In this document: positions 51,430 through 60,208 of the stretch, piece after piece
How the letters are laid out: every line of letters starts with the position of its first letter
Position numbering within the stretch: the first letter of the stretch is position 1
Assembly: GCF_003985145.1 (NCBI RefSeq)
Contig: NZ_ML133543.1
Span: 22,941-86,940, forward strand
Direction of reading: 5' to 3'
Source of the DNA: Rhizobium anhuiense
GTDB lineage: Bacteria; Pseudomonadota; Alphaproteobacteria; Rhizobiales; Rhizobiaceae
Length of the DNA stretch: 64,000 bases
Program-made: the position numbers and the translations under genes
Notes under the pieces: model-generated
Database searches by the model: none
The model's input: the letters and a program-made list of their open reading frames with translations, nothing else
Told to the model about the DNA's origin: nothing

Positions 51430-52443
51430 TCAGTGCGCTCTCAAAGCGGCTGCGCGATGCTGCGACGGCGTCTGCCCGAATGTGCGCTTGAAGGTTCTCG
51501 TGAACTGCGAGGCGTTTTCAAAGCCGACATCGAGCGCGATCTCGATCAGCGGCGCCTTCGACTGGGCAAGGATCGATTTCGCCCGCTCCATGCGAACACG
51601 ATTATAGGCCTTGGCGGGAGACATTCCGGTCTTGTCGATGAAGATCCTCTCCAGTTGCCGCCTTGACAGGCCAACCATGGCGGCAAGCTTCTGAATCGAC
51701 ATGCTGCCGTCGACGAACTGTTCCATCGCAATCATCGCCGCCTTGACGCGGGCGTCTTCATACTCGTCGTAGAGCGGTCGCCGCGGCTGTATATCCGCCG
51801 ACGTCCGGGCCTTTTCGATCTGAAGCACTTCAAGCGCGTTTCGCTCGGCGTCGCGGCTGATGCGTTTCCTGACCAGCAATGCCGCCATGTCGGCGGAACT
51901 GCTGCCGCCTGCGCAAGAGCCGCGCTGGCGATCGAGATTGAAGAGCCGGTCGGAACGAACGCTGAGCTCGGGAAAGCGCTCGCGAAATTCCTTGTAATGC
52001 AGCCAGCTCACGCAGGTTTCGTGCCGCTTCATCAGGCCGGCCTCAGCAAGGATGAATGAACCCGTGCACACGCCGATCAACGGCACCTTCTTGGCATCCG
52101 CCTGCTTGAGAAAGGCGATGGTCTGCTGGTCGACGGGGTTCTCCACCGTCAGAAGGCCGCCGACGACCACGATGTAGTCGAACTTCGCCGGATCGACGAA
52201 ATCGGAGGTCGGCGCAACCTGGACGCCGCAGCTCGCGGTGATCAGGTGCCTCGTGCTGCCGATCACCTGCCAGTCGGCAAGAAGCCTTCCGGAGCGATCC
52301 TGCTCGTCGCTCGCCAGCCGCAGCGTATCCACGAAGAGTGCGAAGGCCGACAGCGTGAACGAGCGCGCCAGAACGAACCCGACTTTGAGCCGGCCAGCCG
52401 ATCTTGCGGCGTCGTCTGCTTGGCGTTGCTGATCGGGTCGCAT
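51430..52443 (-). CDS. AraC-family regulator with GATase1-like domain (GbdR/GlxA type)
   Basis: A 337-residue protein. The N-terminal DJ-1/PfpI-like domain contains the nucleophile-elbow-like GVCTGSFILAEAGLM; the C-terminal AraC domain has two HTHs (SIQKLAAMVGLSRRQLERIF and ALDVGFENASQFTRTFKRTF). GbdR, which activates betaine catabolism in Pseudomonas, has the same architecture. ATG 52443 has AGGGAG 6 bases before it. It is the last gene of the ten-gene minus-strand operon and converges with the DddP-like gene with 6 bp between stops. Confidence 0.83.
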   Translation of the reverse strand: MRPDQQRQADDAARSAGRLKVGFVLARSFTLSAFALFVDTLRLASDEQDRSGRLLADWQVIGSTRHLITASCGVQVAPTSDFVDPAKFDYIVVVGGLLTVENPVDQQTIAFLKQADAKKVPLIGVCTGSFILAEAGLMKRHETCVSWLHYKEFRERFPELSVRSDRLFNLDRQRGSCAGGSSSADMAALLVRKRISRDAERNALEVLQIEKARTSADIQPRRPLYDEYEDARVKAAMIAMEQFVDGSMSIQKLAAMVGLSRRQLERIFIDKTGMSPAKAYNRVRMERAKSILAQSKAPLIEIALDVGFENASQFTRTFKRTFGQTPSQHRAAALRAH

Positions 52444-52468
52444 AGTCATCTCCCTGCCGAAAACGCGC

Positions 52469-53467
52469 TCATCGGATCTGAAAGCCATGCGCCAGCGGAT
52501 CACGATCGTCAACGAAAATGGTGTTGTGCCCGATGACGCGCGCCCAGCCTCCGATGCTGGGAAGAATGCCGCTATAGGGTCCAATGCTCGCCTCGGCTTC
52601 GACCCGGCCCTCGAAGATGGTTCCGATCAGGCTTTCATGCCGGTATCTCGACCCGATGGTAAGCCGCCCCTTCCCATAGAGCTGGGCCATGCGGGCGGAG
52701 GTGCCGGTGCCGCCCGGCGATCGATCGATGGCCTTTTCGCCATAGAAGACGGCGCAGCGTCCATCCGAGACGTCATTCACCGGGCGGTCGCACCAGATGG
52801 CGTGATGCACACCGCGAATCCTCGGGTCGTCGGGATGGACAGGATCGCAGATACCGGCAAGCGCCGACCTCAGTCTCTGGCTGCAGCCGACAATGTCGGA
52901 TGCGGTCATGCCGTCGAGGCCGCTCCAGTTATCCTGTGGTTCGACGACCGCATAATAGTTGCCGCCATAGGATATATCGACGCGCAGACGGCCCATTCCC
53001 GGCACATCCACCTCGACATCAGCCTCATGGAGATAGCTCGCCACATTGTGGAGACGAACGGAATCGACATATCCGTCCTTCTCCTCATAGGTCACGTCAA
53101 CCCTCCCCGCAGGCGTCTCGATGGCGACCCGGCCGGGTTCGCGCGGCTTGACCAGCCCCTCCTCGATCGCGGCGGTCACGGTGCCGATGGTGCCGGCGCC
53201 GCACATCGGCAGGCAGCCGCTCACTTCGATGAACAGCACGGCGAAATCGCAGTCCTGCCGATAGGCAGGATAGATGATCGCCCCTGACATGATGTCGTGC
53301 CCCCTCGGCTCGAACATCAGCGCCTTGCGCACCCAGTCATGGTCGCGGACGAAAATCTCCCGGCGCTCGCTGATCGGTGCATGGGCAAGCAGTGGACCGC
53401 CTCCGGCGACCAAGCGGACGGGATTGCCGCAAGTATGCGCATCGATGCAGAAGAAGCTGTTTCTCAT
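52469..53467 (-). CDS. Proline racemase-family protein, 4-hydroxyproline epimerase-like with altered active site
   Basis: A 332-residue protein closely matching 4-hydroxyproline 2-epimerases over its whole length (FFCIDAHTCGNPVRLVAGGG; WARVIGHNTIFVDDRDP). The first catalytic Cys is kept at C89, but the usual Gly-His after it is Gly-Ala (PMCGAGTIG). The second catalytic Cys is Gly252 in DRSPGGTGTSAR. Cys/Cys enzymes epimerise and Cys/Thr enzymes dehydrate hydroxyproline; a Cys/Gly pair implies other chemistry or loss of two-base epimerisation. ATG 53467 follows AAGGA. It lies after the betaine-type permeases in the operon. Confidence 0.82.
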   Translation of the reverse strand: MRNSFFCIDAHTCGNPVRLVAGGGPLLAHAPISERREIFVRDHDWVRKALMFEPRGHDIMSGAIIYPAYRQDCDFAVLFIEVSGCLPMCGAGTIGTVTAAIEEGLVKPREPGRVAIETPAGRVDVTYEEKDGYVDSVRLHNVASYLHEADVEVDVPGMGRLRVDISYGGNYYAVVEPQDNWSGLDGMTASDIVGCSQRLRSALAGICDPVHPDDPRIRGVHHAIWCDRPVNDVSDGRCAVFYGEKAIDRSPGGTGTSARMAQLYGKGRLTIGSRYRHESLIGTIFEGRVEAEASIGPYSGILPSIGGWARVIGHNTIFVDDRDPLAHGFQIR

Positions 53468-53483
53468 CTCTCTATGTCCTTGC

Positions 53484-54335
53484 TCATTTCGCCTTCGGCA
53501 GCCTGTCGCGGTCGAGCAGGCCGCGGGACAGCCGGTCGAGCAGAAGGGCGACGGCGACGATCGCCAGGCCTGCCCTGAGACCAAGCCCCATCTCCATGCG
53601 CGTCAAGCCGCGCGTCACCTCAGCACCGAGACCGCCGGCACCGACGAGCCCGGCCAGCACGACCATGGCCAGCGACAGAAGGATGCACTGGTTGAGCCCG
53701 ACCAGGAGCGTCTGCTTGGCCAAGGGGATCTCGATCTTCCAAAGCACCGAGCGAGGCGGCGCGCCGATAGCGCTGCCGAGTTCGATGAATTCCTTCGGCA
53801 CCTGGTTGAATGCCAGCGTGGTCAGTCGGAGCATCGGCGGAATGCCATAGACGATGGTGGCGATGATTGCCGGCACGCGTCCAAGGCTGAAGATCATCAC
53901 CGCAGGAATGAGATAGACCCACGGCGGCACGGTCTGCATCACATCGAGAACCGGGCGAACCATGGCCTCCAATGTCTTGTAGCGCGAGCACAGGACGCCG
54001 ATCGGGAAGGCGATGAGCACGGAGATCAGGACCGCGACGGTGACCAGAGACAGGGTCTGCATCGATGCCGTCCACAGCCCCATGAGGAGACAGAAGCCCA
54101 GGCAAAGACCGGCCAGGATCGCGGCGCGCAGACCGACGGCGACGAATGCCAGAACGACGACGATCGCGATGAGCCCATAGGGCGGCACGAAGAGCAGTGC
54201 CGCTTCGAATCCGGAAAGCACCGCTTCGACCAGATAGCTGATCGCCGCAAACAGCGGATGAAAGTTGGTGTTGAGCCAATCGACGGATGGCGCCAGGAAA
54301 GCGCCGGGCGAAAACTGCAGGATGGACGGATTCAT
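53484..54335 (-). CDS. Betaine/proline-type ABC transporter permease (ProW/OpuAB-like), second copy
   Basis: A 283-residue membrane protein with the ProW-type transmembrane block (PIGVLCSRYKTLEAMVRPVLD, MQTVPPWVYLIPAVMIF) and an EAA-like loop (KEFIELGSAIGAPPRSVLWKIEIP). ATG 54335 overlaps the stop of the other permease by 4 bp. Together the two permeases probably form a heterodimeric channel instead of the usual ProW homodimer. Confidence 0.86.
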   Translation of the reverse strand: MNPSILQFSPGAFLAPSVDWLNTNFHPLFAAISYLVEAVLSGFEAALLFVPPYGLIAIVVVLAFVAVGLRAAILAGLCLGFCLLMGLWTASMQTLSLVTVAVLISVLIAFPIGVLCSRYKTLEAMVRPVLDVMQTVPPWVYLIPAVMIFSLGRVPAIIATIVYGIPPMLRLTTLAFNQVPKEFIELGSAIGAPPRSVLWKIEIPLAKQTLLVGLNQCILLSLAMVVLAGLVGAGGLGAEVTRGLTRMEMGLGLRAGLAIVAVALLLDRLSRGLLDRDRLPKAK

Positions 54336-55180
54336 GACTTCCTCCCCGTTCCCAGACGAGCAGCACTCTGGGTTATGCGATCAAGCACCATGGTCAGAAC
54401 CACGATGGCGATCGCTCCATTGATCGAGGTCGCGATGTCGAGCGTTCTGATCGCGCCGTAGATCGTCTCGCCAAGCCCGCCGGAACCGACGATGCCTGCG
54501 ATGACGACCATGCCGAAGGCCATCATCAGGCTCTGGTTGATGCCCGCCATGATGCTCGGCAGCGCGAAGGGAAGGCGGATCTTGAAGAACATCTTCGCCG
54601 GCGTCATCCCAAGCGCCTCTCCGAGTTCGATGAACTCCTTGGGCGTCATCCGGATACCGAGAGACGTCAGGCGGATTGCCGGCGGCACGGCGACGATCAC
54701 GGTCGCGATCAATGCCGTCGCCGGTCCATAGCCGAGCAGAGCGATCGCCGGCAGCAGGTAGATGTATGGCGGAAGCGTCTGGATCAGGTCCAGGCCGGGC
54801 TCCATGAAACGATCGAGGGCGGGAAAGAAGCCGGCCATAATGCCGATCGGGATGCCGATCACCAGGGCGAGCGTGGTTGCGGTCAAGACCAGCGCCAGCG
54901 TACTCATCGTCTCCGGCCAGAGTCCCATGGAAAAACAAAGCGCCAGCGCGACGCCGCTCAGCAGGGCGAACCAGACATTGACCAGCCGCCAGCCGACGAG
55001 CGCCACGATCAGCGCGATCAGATAGAATGGCGGAAGTTCCAGGAGCCAGAGGATCCCGGCATAGAGCCCTTCGAGAACCTGCCTGATGGAATCGAAAAGG
55101 AACTCGCCATTGTCGCTCACCCATTCGAGCGCGGAATCGGTCCATTCGTCAAAAAGATCGATGAAGCCTGAACTATCCAT
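54332..55180 (-). CDS. Betaine/proline-type ABC transporter permease (ProW/OpuAB-like), first copy
   Basis: A 282-residue permease with a hydrophilic N-terminus, then the conserved PIGIMAGFFPALDRFMEPGLD and IQTLPPYIYLLPAIALL segments and an EAA-like loop (KEFIELGEALGMTPAKMFFKIRLP). It is clearly homologous to its downstream partner. It starts 5 bp after the ATPase stop. Confidence 0.87.
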   Translation of the reverse strand: MDSSGFIDLFDEWTDSALEWVSDNGEFLFDSIRQVLEGLYAGILWLLELPPFYLIALIVALVGWRLVNVWFALLSGVALALCFSMGLWPETMSTLALVLTATTLALVIGIPIGIMAGFFPALDRFMEPGLDLIQTLPPYIYLLPAIALLGYGPATALIATVIVAVPPAIRLTSLGIRMTPKEFIELGEALGMTPAKMFFKIRLPFALPSIMAGINQSLMMAFGMVVIAGIVGSGGLGETIYGAIRTLDIATSINGAIAIVVLTMVLDRITQSAARLGTGRKS

Positions 55181-55185
55181 GTCAA

Positions 55186-56292
55186 TCAGCTCCAGTTGGT
55201 GGACGCCGCCGGCAGATCGTGGGCGGATGGTCCCTTGACGCCCATCAGCAGGCTGCGCGGCGTGACCACGCCGACAATCTGACCATTGTCCACGACGGCG
55301 ATGGCGTCGCGCTCCGACTGCATCGTCAATGTGATGAGTTCGTCGATGTCGGCGTCCGGCGTCGTGCGCGCCAGCGACGCGATGTCGGAATTCGGCGCGC
55401 TTTGCTGGAATTCGGCGACACTGCGCATGACGGAATGCGCCTTGATCAGATGGAGACGGGATATGCCGGCGACGAATTCGGCGACATAGGCATCCGCCGG
55501 GTTGAGGATGATTTCCTCGGCCGTGCCGGTCTGGATGATGACGCCGTCCTTCATGATCGCAATGCGGTCGCCGATCCGGATCGCCTCGTCGAGATCATGG
55601 GTGATGAAGACCGCGGACTTGCCCAAGGCTTTAGTCAGCTGCCGGAATTCGTCCTGAAGCTGGCGCCGGATGAGCGGATCGAGCGCGCTGAACGGCTCGT
55701 CCATCAGAATGATCTCGGGGTCGGAAGCGAGCGCGCGGGCGAGACCGACGCGTTGCTGCATGCCGCCCGAAAGCTCGCCCGGATACCGGTTCACCCAGTC
55801 GGCGAGGCCGACCTTCTCGAGCGCGGCAACGGCGGTCTTGTTCCGCTCCGGCTTGGTTATTCCCTGCACCTCGAGGCCGAAGGCCGCATTTTCCAGGACT
55901 GTGCGGTGCGGCAACAGAGCGACGCTCTGAAACACCATGCCGATGTTCCTGGCGCGCATCTGCCGGAGATCGACCGGAGACAGGGCGGCGAGGTCGCGCC
56001 CCTTGACGAGGACCTTGCCGGCGCTCGGCGTGATCAATTTGTTGAGCAGGCGGATGAGCGTGGATTTTCCGCTTCCCGACAAGCCCATGATGCAGAAGAT
56101 TTCGCCGCGCCGCACCTGGAGGCTCGCCTCGGACACGCCGACGACGCAGTTGTATTCCTTCAAGACCTCTTTTTTGCCGAGGCCGCGCTCCTTGATCGAC
56201 TTCATTGCCGCAGCGGACTTGTCACCGAAGACTTTCCAGAGGGACTGGCAGTCGATCAGGACATCATTGATATCGGCAGTTACGGTTTTCAT
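55186..56292 (-). CDS. Glycine betaine/L-proline-type ABC ATPase (ProV/OpuAA-like)
   Basis: A 368-residue ATPase: Walker A GLSGSGKST, signature LSGGMQQRVGLARAL, Walker B IILMDEPFSALDPL. The N-terminal extension (LWKVFGDKS before ERGLGKKEVLKE) and a C-terminal CBS-like module (ERDAIAVVDNGQIVGVVTPRSLL) are typical of ProV-type osmolyte importers, where CBS modules sense ionic strength. ATG 56292 follows AAGGGG by 6 bases. A partial RIME-like repeat sits in the 125-bp gap before it. Confidence 0.88.
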   Translation of the reverse strand: MKTVTADINDVLIDCQSLWKVFGDKSAAAMKSIKERGLGKKEVLKEYNCVVGVSEASLQVRRGEIFCIMGLSGSGKSTLIRLLNKLITPSAGKVLVKGRDLAALSPVDLRQMRARNIGMVFQSVALLPHRTVLENAAFGLEVQGITKPERNKTAVAALEKVGLADWVNRYPGELSGGMQQRVGLARALASDPEIILMDEPFSALDPLIRRQLQDEFRQLTKALGKSAVFITHDLDEAIRIGDRIAIMKDGVIIQTGTAEEIILNPADAYVAEFVAGISRLHLIKAHSVMRSVAEFQQSAPNSDIASLARTTPDADIDELITLTMQSERDAIAVVDNGQIVGVVTPRSLLMGVKGPSAHDLPAASTNWS

Positions 56293-56341
56293 AGCGATCC
56301 CCTTGAGCCAATCGGCGCTGGCTTCTCTCGTTGAATCTCCC

Positions 56342-56380
56342 AGCGTCCTTTGCGCGTCCAAAAGAACGCGCGGCGCTGTA
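56342..56380. repeat. Partial RIME-like repeat, copy 3
   Basis: Only the second hairpin of the unit is present; it is nearly identical to positions 19195-19230. It lies between the binding-protein and ATPase genes of the betaine-type operon, a place where it could act as an mRNA stabiliser or processing site. Confidence 0.6.
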
Positions 56381-56417
56381 GGATGGCCGCCCGACGGATC
56401 GGACGGCCACGACGCGG

Positions 56418-57269
56418 TTAGTTCTTCTTGATGTTTTCCCAGCGCTTGATCAGGTCGGCATGGGCGCCGATCCAATCCTGCACGGCCTGGTCCATGGTCT
56501 TGCCTTCATTGACCGCGCCGTTGATGGCGGTGATGTCGGCGAGCGGCACATAGACGCTGGCCATCACTTCCCGCGCATGCGGGTTCTCTGCGGAGAAGCC
56601 CTTATGGCCGATCCAGTAGTAGCTCTGCGGCGGCGGGAAGATGCCCTTCGGATCCTTGAGGTACTTGACCTCGTACTTCTGGACCATCCAGGACGGCTCC
56701 CAGATCGTCACCGCGATCCACTCCTTGCGATCATAGGCGGACTTCAGCGCCGCCGTCATCGCGGCGGTGCTGCCCTCGACGAGCTGGAGCTCGAGGCCGT
56801 AGTCCTTGACCGCATTCGAGGTATCGCGCATCAGGCCGGCGCCCGGTTCGATACCGATGATCTTGCCGCCGAACTTGTCGGCGTTTTCATTGAGCTGTTC
56901 CAGCGAGTCGATCGGGACATATTTGGGAACCGCAACACCCTGATAGAGGCCGTGCGAAACCGGCGAGATCTTTTCGAGGCGGTTCTTGTTCTTGTCCCAG
57001 TAGTCCTGCGCGACATAGTCCGTCTGCGAGGTGAGAACCTGGATGTCACCCTTGGCGAGAGCGGCATAGGCGATGCCCCACTCGGAGAACTCGGTCACCT
57101 TGACGGTGTAGCCCGCGTCTTCGAGAACCTTCTTGGTGATACCGGTGATGGGCGTCAGATCTTCCCACGACATCGTGCCCATGGTGATCGTCTTTTCTTC
57201 CGCGCGAGCAGGAAGGATGCTGACCCCGATCATTGCAGCGGCGCAAAGCGCCTTCCACAAATTTTTCAT
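56418..57269 (-). CDS. Betaine-type ABC transporter substrate-binding protein (OpuAC family)
   Basis: A 283-residue secreted protein with a signal peptide ending near ILPARA (residue 23). The mature protein has the OpuAC pattern TMGTMSWEDLTPITGITKK and the aromatic-rich segments WIAVTIWEPSWMVQKY and YYWIGHKG. Aromatic cages in this family bind quaternary ammonium groups such as glycine betaine, choline or proline betaine, and also DMSP. It follows the FAD oxidase by 78 bp and precedes the ATPase and permeases. Confidence 0.87.
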   Translation of the reverse strand: MKNLWKALCAAAMIGVSILPARAEEKTITMGTMSWEDLTPITGITKKVLEDAGYTVKVTEFSEWGIAYAALAKGDIQVLTSQTDYVAQDYWDKNKNRLEKISPVSHGLYQGVAVPKYVPIDSLEQLNENADKFGGKIIGIEPGAGLMRDTSNAVKDYGLELQLVEGSTAAMTAALKSAYDRKEWIAVTIWEPSWMVQKYEVKYLKDPKGIFPPPQSYYWIGHKGFSAENPHAREVMASVYVPLADITAINGAVNEGKTMDQAVQDWIGAHADLIKRWENIKKN

Positions 57270-57347
57270 TGTTCTTACTCCTGTTTTACGTTCCCATTCT
57301 CATTGAAGTCTGCGAGCGGGCAGCTTCACATTGCGCGGGCCGAGGGA

Positions 57348-58694
57348 TCATCCCTCGCGGCCAGCACGCAATTCCTGCAGGCGGATGACCGAGTTGACGC
57401 CGAGCCACGCGATGGGCTCGGGCGGCAATCTCACCGGTTCCGGCTGGTTCTTGTATTTGTCGAGTTCGGGGCTTGCGGCGCCTGTCGCCAGATCGGCCGC
57501 CATCATTCCCGCAAGCGTGCTCTTGACGGTGCCGAGACCATTCTCGCAGCAGGCGGAAAAAAGCCCTTCCTCGACCTCGCCGAATGCCGGCACATGGTTT
57601 CGGCTCAGGCAGAGCGCACCCGCCCAGCTAAACTCCATCGGCAGGCTTTGCATTCCGGGGAAGCGAGCGTCGAACGAGCGGCGCTGCTCGGCCGCCACGC
57701 CGGCGACCCGCTTCTCCGACACTTGGAGGCTCGGGTCGTAAGTGAACCGCGTCCTGATGACGATCCTCGAACGGCCATCTGTGGTGATCTTGCGCACCGT
57801 CGCGCCCATCGGGTCGGCCGGCAGCAGCGCCCAACGGTCCGCGCCGGTGATATCGCCGCCGAATTCGTTCTGGGAAAAGGCCGATGTCATCGACGCGTAG
57901 GTGAATATGTGCATCAGCCGCCCGCGGAAATGGCCGAAGCTTTGAATATGGCCGTTCACGCCCAGAATGACCTTCGGCGCGGAGACCGATCCGCGAGCCG
58001 TCTTCGCCTTCCAGGACTTTCCCTCGCGGGAAAGCTCCAGCACCGGCGAGTGCTCGTGAATGGCGATCTTTGCGCTAAGTCCGCGCGCCAGGCCGCGGAT
58101 ATAGTCGGCGGGCTGGATCATCACCGCGCCCGGCGTATAGAGCCCACCGCGATAATAGCGCGAGCCCGTCATCTCCCGCATCTGATCGGCATCGAGAACG
58201 CGATGCTGCTCACCGATCTTTTCGAGCGACTTCCTGTAGTTGTCGTTGAGCCCGAGCCCCCGGTCGGAGGCCGCGGCATTCACCTTGCCCGCCGGATCGA
58301 AGGTTTCCCTGGACAGGCCGTATTCCGCCGCGACATCGGCCGCGAAGGAAATCGCCAGACGGTTCTGTCGAATCTCGTCCTTGGTCGCCTCTTCGTCGGC
58401 CACCGAATACTCGCCGGAAGAGAGATTGTGCGGCACGTCGATCATGAAGCCGGAATTTCTCCCGGCCGGACCCTTGGCGACTTCACGCGCCTCCAGGACG
58501 ACGATCTTGTCCTGAGGGCGCAACTGCGAGAGGCGGCGGGCCGCCGACAGGCCGGCAAATCCGGCGCCGACAATCAGCCAGTCCGTGGTAATGTCGTGTT
58601 CAAGCGCCATTGCGGGAAAGGCGCGTTCGCTGATCGCCTCCCATCCCGAAACGCCGGTATCGATCGGCAGGCGCTTGATCACATGGCGGGTCAT
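57348..58694 (-). CDS. FAD-dependent oxidoreductase (DAO superfamily)
   Basis: A 448-residue protein with the dinucleotide-binding motif IVGAGFAGLSAA (G43-x-G45-xx-G48), the GRNSGFMIDVPHN segment and a C-terminal GLGTVKSTLAG. The N-terminal 35 residues precede the FAD fold. Such enzymes remove methyl groups from N-methyl amino acids (sarcosine/dimethylglycine type) or oxidise D-hydroxyproline or gamma-glutamyl amines. The ATG at 58694 overlaps the aldehyde dehydrogenase stop by 4 bp. Within this operon, oxidation of the secondary amine produced by the demethylase is the best guess. Confidence 0.82.
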   Translation of the reverse strand: MTRHVIKRLPIDTGVSGWEAISERAFPAMALEHDITTDWLIVGAGFAGLSAARRLSQLRPQDKIVVLEAREVAKGPAGRNSGFMIDVPHNLSSGEYSVADEEATKDEIRQNRLAISFAADVAAEYGLSRETFDPAGKVNAAASDRGLGLNDNYRKSLEKIGEQHRVLDADQMREMTGSRYYRGGLYTPGAVMIQPADYIRGLARGLSAKIAIHEHSPVLELSREGKSWKAKTARGSVSAPKVILGVNGHIQSFGHFRGRLMHIFTYASMTSAFSQNEFGGDITGADRWALLPADPMGATVRKITTDGRSRIVIRTRFTYDPSLQVSEKRVAGVAAEQRRSFDARFPGMQSLPMEFSWAGALCLSRNHVPAFGEVEEGLFSACCENGLGTVKSTLAGMMAADLATGAASPELDKYKNQPEPVRLPPEPIAWLGVNSVIRLQELRAGREG

Positions 58695-60208
58695 CGGATC
58701 GTCTCGTCGACCGACCGTTCGGATACGTCGATCCAGATGGTCTTGAGTTCGCAGTAATTGTCGTGAGCGAAGACCGACTTGTCGCGGCCGCCGAAGCCGG
58801 ACTCCTTGTAGCCGCCGAACGGCGTGCTGGCGTCGCCTTCTCCGAAGCAGTTGACGGTGACGACGCCGGCGCGGATCTCCCGCGAGAGCCTGATGGCGTT
58901 CCGCAGGCTACCGGTATAGACGGACGCCGTCAGGCCGTAGTTCGTGTCGTTGGCAAGGGCGATCGCCTCGGCCAGCGAATTGAAGGTCGTCACCGAAAGC
59001 ACCGGGCCGAAAATTTCTTCCTGGAAGAGGCGGCTGGCCGGCGTCACGCCCTCGACCACCGTCGGTTCGATGAAGATGCCGTTATAGGTTTCACCGCCAT
59101 GGGCGATCGAGAGCTTCTCCGTCTTGGCGTCGTCGAGGAAAGACTTCACCTTTTCAAAATGCGCCTTGCTGACGAGCGCGCCGATGCGGTTTGCCGGGTC
59201 GAGCGGATCGCCGGTCTTCCATTCGCGCATGTAGGCGCCGATGCGTTTCAGCAGTTCGTCCTTGATATTGGCATGAACGATCAGACGCGAGGTGGCCGAG
59301 CAGTTCTCGCCCATGTTCCAGAAGGCGCCGTTAACGACCTGCTCGGCAACGAGGTCCAGGTCTTCGGCATCGTCGAGAACCACCGCGGGGTTCTTGCCGC
59401 CGCATTCGAGCACCACCTTCTTGAGGTTCGAGTCGGCGGCGTAGCGCAGGAAGCGGCGGCCGGTGGGCGTCGATCCGGTGAAGGCCACCATATCGACATC
59501 CATATGCAGGCCGATCGGCTCGCCGACCTCCTTGCCGCCGCCGGTCACGACGTTGAAGACGCCAGCCGGGATACCTGCTTCATGAGCAAGCTCGGCGACG
59601 CGCAGCGTGGTGAGCGTCGTTTCCTGTGCCGGCTTGACGATCACCGAGCAGCCGGCGGCAAGCGCCGGGCCGATCTTCCAGGCCAGCATCAGCAGCGGGA
59701 AATTCCACGGCAGCACGCATCCGACAACACCGATCGGCTCGCGCACGATCATCGTCAGCGCGTTTGCGCCGACCGGAGCGGTGTTGTCATAGAGCTTGTC
59801 GATCAGCTCGGCGTGCCAGCGCAGCGTATGAATGGTATCGGCAACATCGACCGTCTGGCATTCACCGACCGGCTTGCCGCTGTCGAGGCTCTCCATGACG
59901 GCGAGCTCGTGACGATGCTCCTCCAAAAGTTTGGCGAGCTTGAGGAGCACCGCCTTGCGTTCGGCCGGCGAACGCAGCCGCCAGCGGCCATCGTCGAAGG
60001 CTTGCTTCGCCTTGGCGACGGCGGCGTCGACGTCGGAGGCATCGCATGCAGCGATCTCGGCGAGAGCCTCACCCGTCGCAGGGTTCGTGGAGGTGAACGT
60101 CTTGCCGGAGTTCGCCGGACGGAATGCCCCGTCGACGAAGGCATTCGTCGGAAGTTGAAGACCGGCGGCGATCGCCTTGTATTCGGCTGCGGTCAAGGGT
60201 TCATGCAT
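58691..60208 (-). CDS. NAD-dependent aldehyde dehydrogenase (PuuC/betaine aldehyde dehydrogenase-like)
   Basis: A 505-residue enzyme with the full ALDH set: PWNFPLLMLAWKIGPALAAG, FTGSTPTG, general base E268 (LECGGKNP), nucleophile C303 (MGENCSATSR) and the C-terminal PFGGYKESGFG. The ENCSATSR context matches gamma-glutamyl-gamma-aminobutyraldehyde dehydrogenases (PuuC). In a hydroxyproline-type pathway the corresponding step is oxidation of alpha-ketoglutarate semialdehyde. It overlaps the upstream DapA-like gene by 8 bp. Confidence 0.87.
   Translation of the reverse strand: MHEPLTAAEYKAIAAGLQLPTNAFVDGAFRPANSGKTFTSTNPATGEALAEIAACDASDVDAAVAKAKQAFDDGRWRLRSPAERKAVLLKLAKLLEEHRHELAVMESLDSGKPVGECQTVDVADTIHTLRWHAELIDKLYDNTAPVGANALTMIVREPIGVVGCVLPWNFPLLMLAWKIGPALAAGCSVIVKPAQETTLTTLRVAELAHEAGIPAGVFNVVTGGGKEVGEPIGLHMDVDMVAFTGSTPTGRRFLRYAADSNLKKVVLECGGKNPAVVLDDAEDLDLVAEQVVNGAFWNMGENCSATSRLIVHANIKDELLKRIGAYMREWKTGDPLDPANRIGALVSKAHFEKVKSFLDDAKTEKLSIAHGGETYNGIFIEPTVVEGVTPASRLFQEEIFGPVLSVTTFNSLAEAIALANDTNYGLTASVYTGSLRNAIRLSREIRAGVVTVNCFGEGDASTPFGGYKESGFGGRDKSVFAHDNYCELKTIWIDVSERSVDETIR

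Noticed and set aside
56460..58757. 765-codon plus-strand open frame opposite the binding-protein and FAD oxidase genes
   Set aside because: It spans two real genes and their intergenic gap on the other strand and shows no recognisable domain.
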